Shown in pieces: positions 60,260 through 64,000 of a DNA stretch of 64,000 nt; position 1 is the stretch's first letter; each line of letters opens with the position of its first letter. The stretch lies in contig CAMCBW010000003.1 of the NCBI GenBank assembly GCA_945873105.1, positions 62,001 to 126,000 of the forward strand, given 5' to 3'. Position numbers and translations under genes: made by a program. The notes beneath the pieces were generated by a model. It made no database searches, was not told the DNA's origin, and was given only the letters and a program-made list of their open reading frames with translations. Source of the DNA: Tangfeifania diversioriginum. Lineage in GTDB: Bacteria; Bacteroidota; Bacteroidia; Bacteroidales; Prolixibacteraceae.

Positions 60260-62896
60260 CTACTTGAGTGCAGCCAAACGCTCTTCCAAAATCTTGATCT
60301 TCTCTTCAGCATCTGCCTGCTTCTTCCGCTCTATTTCAACCACTTTGGCCGGCGCACTACCTACAAATTTTTCGTTGCCCAGTTTTTTGACGACTGTTTC
60401 AAGGAAGCCTTTGTTGTAGGCGAGCTCCTCCTCCATCCGGAGTATTTCGGCTGCCACATCCACATTTCCTGCAAAAGGAATGTAAAAGGCAGTTGCTTTC
60501 ACCATGAAATTGGCAGCACCCTCCACCTCGTCGGCACGTACCTCCAATTTTGAAATATTGCCCAATTTTTCTACAATAGCATTAAATTCAGCAACATACC
60601 CTTTCTCACCGGGAACGATATAGAGTTCAATTTCCTCTTTGGAGGCGATATTTTTCTCCTTGCGGATACTGCGAATACCAGAAACCAGCTCCTTGACCAC
60701 CTCAAATTTCTCACTGAGTTCATGGTCGGGAGCAGTCGCTTTTGGCCAGGATGCCATCATGATCGATTCACCGGCCTTGCGTTCTCCGGTCAATTGCCAG
60801 ATCTCCTCACTGATAAATGGCATGAACGGATGCAACAATTTGAGCAACTTGTCCAGTACCTCAATGACTTCTGCATGACTCTTTGCATCAATGGGCTGCT
60901 GATAGGCAGGCTTGATAATTTCGAGCAACCACCCCGAAAATTCATCCCGAATGGTAGCATGTATGGTCAGCAAGGCATCATTTAACCTGTATTTTTCGAA
61001 ATGATCATCCATCAGCAGTATGGCTTCATCCAATTTGGCCCTGAACCATTCCATCCCTAACCGGGAATGTTCGGGCTGCGGAATGGATGCATCTACCTCC
61101 CAACCGTTGATCAGACGGAAGGAGTTCCATACCTTGGTCAGGAAGCCTCTGCCCTGGTCGGTCAGCGACTCATCAAAGAGTATATCATTCCCGGCAGGAG
61201 AGCAGAGCAGCATACCTACCCTAACTCCATCAGCGCCATATTTGGCAATCAGATCGAGCGGATCTGGCGAGTTGCCCAATGATTTGGACATTTTGCGCCT
61301 CAGCTTGTCTCTGACAATTCCGGTGAAATAAACATTTCTAAATGGCAGTGTTCCTTTGTACTCATAACCCGCAATGACCATCCGGGCTACCCAAAAGAAG
61401 ATAATTTCGGGAGCAGTTACCAGGTCGTTGGTAGGATAGTAGTAATCCAGGTCACGGGTATCAGCAGGATCTTCCTTTTCGAACACTGAAATGGGCCATA
61501 GCCAGGAGGATGCCCAGGTATCGAGCACATCTTCATCCTGGCGCAGGGCAGTAAACGCCAAAGCAGGGTTACCGGTTTTAACCCTTGCCAGTTCCATTGC
61601 CTTCTCTTCGGTTTCTGCGACCACAAAAGATCCGTCCGACAGATAGTAAACGGGGATACGATGCCCCCACCAAAGCTGACGGGAGATACACCAATCCTTG
61701 ATGTTCTCCATCCAGTGACGGTAAAGGTTCTTGAATTTGGCTGGATAAAAACGGATGGTATCACTCTCCACAGCCTCCAATGCCGGCTTGGCCAGATCGG
61801 TCATCCTGAGGAACCACTGGGCAGAAAGTTTCGGCTCAATGGGGACATGGGTCCGCTCAGAATAGCCCACCTTGTTGTTGTAATCTTCTATTTTGACCAG
61901 ATTCCCGGCGGCTTCCAGCATTGGAATGATCAGCTTGCGCGCTTCGAACCGGTCCACCCCCACCAGCAGTTGTGCCTTTTCGCTCAAAGTACCATCGTCG
62001 TTGAAGGTATCAATGACCTCAAGATTGTGGCGGATCCCTATTTCATAATCATTGGTATCATGGGCAGGGGTAATTTTGAGACAACCGGTACCAAAATCCA
62101 TCTCTACATATTCATCCTGGATCACCGGTACGCTGCGGTTGACCAATGGCACCAACACCCGTTTACCGGCAAGATGGGTAAATCGTTCATCGGCAGGATT
62201 GACGCAAACCGCCGTATCTCCCAAAATTGTTTCGGGACGGGTCGTCGCAACCGTAATGTACTGATCGGTAGTTCCTTCGACCAGGTATCTGACATAGTAC
62301 AATTTGGACTGCTCTTCACGGTAGATCACCTCCTCATCAGAAAGTGCTGTTTTCGCTGCAGGATCCCAGTTAACCATCCTTACCCCACGGTATACATATC
62401 CCTTGTTGTAGAGATCTACAAAAGTCCGGATTACGGAGGCAGAACGTATCTCGTCCATGGTAAAGGCAGTTCTTTGCCAGTCGCAGGAGGCGCCAAGCTT
62501 TTTCAGCTGTTCGAGGATGATTCCCCCGTGTTTGTGGGTCCACTCCCAGGCATGCTCCAAAAACTGGTCACGGGTCAGACTATCCTTTCGGATTCCCTCT
62601 TTCAGCAATTTGTCTACCACTTTGGCCTCTGTAGCGATAGAGGCATGGTCTGTTCCTGGCACCCAGCAGCCATTTTTGCCCAGCATCCTGGCACGGCGAA
62701 CCAACACATCCTGTATGGTATTGTTGAGCATGTGACCCATGTGCAGCACTCCTGTCACATTTGGCGGTGGGATCACAATGGTATATGGTTCACGCTCATC
62801 AGGTTCCGAATGGAAAAAATTCTGTTCCATCCAGTAGCTGTACCATTTGTCTTCGATGGTGGTTGGGTCGTATTTGACGGGAATCTCTCTTGTCAT
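60260..62896 (-). CDS. valS: valyl-tRNA synthetase
   Basis: 878 residues. Class-I signature HMGH at 52-55 ([15 protein letters not shown]), KMSKS in [19 protein letters not shown] near residue 530, editing domain with [17 protein letters not shown], and C-terminal coiled arm ([20 protein letters not shown]) characteristic of ValRS. It charges tRNA-Val with proof-reading of threonine. Normal length and single gene. A low-complexity leader precedes it. Confidence 0.97.
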   Translation of the reverse strand: MTREIPVKYDPTTIEDKWYSYWMEQNFFHSEPDEREPYTIVIPPPNVTGVLHMGHMLNNTIQDVLVRRARMLGKNGCWVPGTDHASIATEAKVVDKLLKEGIRKDSLTRDQFLEHAWEWTHKHGGIILEQLKKLGASCDWQRTAFTMDEIRSASVIRTFVDLYNKGYVYRGVRMVNWDPAAKTALSDEEVIYREEQSKLYYVRYLVEGTTDQYITVATTRPETILGDTAVCVNPADERFTHLAGKRVLVPLVNRSVPVIQDEYVEMDFGTGCLKITPAHDTNDYEIGIRHNLEVIDTFNDDGTLSEKAQLLVGVDRFEARKLIIPMLEAAGNLVKIEDYNNKVGYSERTHVPIEPKLSAQWFLRMTDLAKPALEAVESDTIRFYPAKFKNLYRHWMENIKDWCISRQLWWGHRIPVYYLSDGSFVVAETEEKAMELARVKTGNPALAFTALRQDEDVLDTWASSWLWPISVFEKEDPADTRDLDYYYPTNDLVTAPEIIFFWVARMVIAGYEYKGTLPFRNVYFTGIVRDKLRRKMSKSLGNSPDPLDLIAKYGADGVRVGMLLCSPAGNDILFDESLTDQGRGFLTKVWNSFRLINGWEVDASIPQPEHSRLGMEWFRAKLDEAILLMDDHFEKYRLNDALLTIHATIRDEFSGWLLEIIKPAYQQPIDAKSHAEVIEVLDKLLKLLHPFMPFISEEIWQLTGERKAGESIMMASWPKATAPDHELSEKFEVVKELVSGIRSIRKEKNIASKEEIELYIVPGEKGYVAEFNAIVEKLGNISKLEVRADEVEGAANFMVKATAFYIPFAGNVDVAAEILRMEEELAYNKGFLETVVKKLGNEKFVGSAPAKVVEIERKKQADAEEKIKILEERLAALK

Positions 62897-62917
62897 ATAT
62901 TTATGTTTTTATCAAAA

Positions 62918-63115
62918 AGTGCCTAGAGTGCCTAAAGTGAACTAAAGTGCCTAAAGTATTTCGGTACCATCTAATTTCGTGGTTGTTATGTCTCAAAAAT
63001 TCGGAGTTCCATTCTCCCAGTCTCTTAGTCCCTCATTCTCCCAGTCCCTAAGTCCCTAAGTCCTTCCCTCCGTCTCTCCGTCATTTTGGTCTCTCCGTCA
63101 TTTCCCTCTTCTCGA
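62918..63115. repeat. low-complexity leader between valS and trpS
   Basis: Two kinds of repeats: AGTGCCTAAAGT-like units (62918-62957), then short-period runs of CCTAAGTC, TCTCCCAGT and CCGTCTCTCCGTCATT (about 63016-63115). The last type is shared with the hemH-hemN gap near 34,580. No gene is seen. Confidence 0.75.
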
Positions 63116-63134
63116 TTAATAGCTCCAATGTCGA

Positions 63135-64000
63135 TTAATAGAACTTCTTCACCCCAATCACCGCCCTCACTTCATTCAGGGTTTGGGAAGCAGAAGCTCT
63201 GGCCTTTTCGGCTCCGAGGCGGGCCACTTTGGAGAGGTACTGATCATCGGCCAGCAGCATCTCAATCTTTTCGCGGATTGGGGCTGTGAAATGGATGATA
63301 TCTTCGGCCAGCTGTTTTTTCAAATCGCCGTAGCGGATAGAACAGTCATTCCAGGTATGATCAAAATGGGCAACCACATCGGGTGTCGAAACGACCTCCA
63401 GCAAGGTGAAAAGATTTTGAATCACCTCCGGTTTTTGCTGGTTGGGTGCAGTCGGACCACTGTCAGTAACTGCCTTCATCACCTTTTTACGGATCTCCTG
63501 TGGACTATCTGCCAATGAAACGGCATTACCTTCCGATTTACCCATTTTGCCTGAACCATCCAATCCCGGTATCTTAACCATATCTTTCCCCTCAAACACA
63601 TAGGGACGGGGGATAGGGAACAGATCGACATTGTACATGCGGTTGAACCGGCGGGCAAAAGTACGGGCCATCTCCAGATTCTGCTCCTGGTCCTTGCCTA
63701 CCGGAACGAGATGCGCCTTGTGAATGATGATATCAGCAGCCATCAAAACCGGATAGGTGAGCAATCCTGCATTTACATTGTCAGGTTGCTGACGTGCCTT
63801 GTCCTTGAAGGAGGTAGTACGCTCCAGTTCACCCAAATAGGCATTCATGTTCATCAAAAGATAGAGTTCTGAGACTTCCGGTACATCGCTTTGGATAAAA
63901 ACCGTTGCCTTTTCAGGGTCAATGCCGCAAGCAAGGTATTCTGCCAATACCTGTCTGACATTGCCGTAGAGGTGATCGGGCACAGGATGGGTCGTAAGGG
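63135..64000 (-). CDS. trpS: tryptophanyl-tRNA synthetase (5' end beyond the window)
   Basis: 288 residues read up to the right edge with no start reached (LTTHPVPDHLYGNVRQVLAE is in frame), so about 40-50 N-terminal residues, including the HIGH region, are outside. The visible part has QSDVPEVSELYLLMNMNAYL, LTYPVLMAADIIIHKAHLVP followed by VGKDQEQNLEMARTFARRFN (tryptophan site) and the KMSKS variant GSGKMGKSEGNAVSLAD. The C-terminal helix KVARLGAEKARASASQTLNE is standard. It charges tRNA-Trp. Confidence 0.95.
   Translation of the reverse strand, partial: LTTHPVPDHLYGNVRQVLAEYLACGIDPEKATVFIQSDVPEVSELYLLMNMNAYLGELERTTSFKDKARQQPDNVNAGLLTYPVLMAADIIIHKAHLVPVGKDQEQNLEMARTFARRFNRMYNVDLFPIPRPYVFEGKDMVKIPGLDGSGKMGKSEGNAVSLADSPQEIRKKVMKAVTDSGPTAPNQQKPEVIQNLFTLLEVVSTPDVVAHFDHTWNDCSIRYGDLKKQLAEDIIHFTAPIREKIEMLLADDQYLSKVARLGAEKARASASQTLNEVRAVIGVKKFY

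Noticed and set aside
61661-62926. 421-residue plus-strand open frame opposite valS
   Set aside because: Antisense shadow of valS, whose HMGH and KMSKS motifs are in the minus-strand frame.

Overview
This window reads as a chromosomal segment of a member of the phylum Bacteroidota, most likely a Bacteroidales/Marinilabiliales-type organism (for example Prolixibacteraceae-like; this placement is inference). The evidence is a SusC/SusD pair with an STN-type TonB receptor, an ECF sigma/FecR pair, an ammonia-dependent asparagine synthetase, and several good matches to the Bacteroidota -7 promoter element TAnnTTTG.

Region 1 (about 1-23,340, all minus strand) is a polysaccharide utilization locus (PUL). 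An ECF sigma factor and a FecR anti-sigma factor, closed by a terminator, lie upstream of a SusC receptor with an N-terminal STN signalling domain and its SusD lipoprotein. Below a second, weaker hairpin comes a tightly packed run of degradative genes: five intact Cys-type sulfatases, a GH110-like alpha-1,3-galactosidase, a GH106-like alpha-L-rhamnosidase, and a large secreted protein of unknown family. At the left edge is the start of a GH27-like alpha-galactosidase. The target is probably a sulfated, galactose- and rhamnose-containing glycan. Two wrecks sit in the same locus: a frameshifted sulfatase fragment that still carries its active-site motif, and a GH106 gene whose catalytic core has been deleted so that its ends are fused.

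Region 2 (about 23,560-27,750) is an AT-rich accessory patch beside a tRNA-Arg(UCU) gene. It carries a ribbon-helix-helix protein, an excisionase-like HTH protein, a primase/helicase and a TOPRIM primase. This is the replication/control core of an integrative element, but no integrase or relaxase is visible here. The gap between primase and helicase holds a cluster of TGTTAC/GTAACA repeats that could be an origin.

Region 3 (27,825-42,500, minus strand) is housekeeping: asnA, a truncated DUF2891 gene, a PhnP-like metallohydrolase, an RsmI-like methyltransferase, a small 4-TM protein, and a complete C5 heme pathway (hemA, a hemC-hemD fusion, hemB, hemL, hemE, hemN, hemH, hemG). Two copies of a 58-bp-period tandem repeat and other low-complexity repeats sit in the gaps between these genes.

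Region 4 (42,800-64,000) holds a two-component system and a cation diffusion facilitator on the minus strand. On the plus strand follow tcdA with a GNAT gene, an envelope operon (two small lipoproteins, a YgiC-like ATP-grasp enzyme, an MG2/plug protein, an AsmA-like protein) and a CusCBA/CzcCBA-type metal efflux operon preceded by a His-rich protein. The window ends with valS and a partial trpS on the minus strand.
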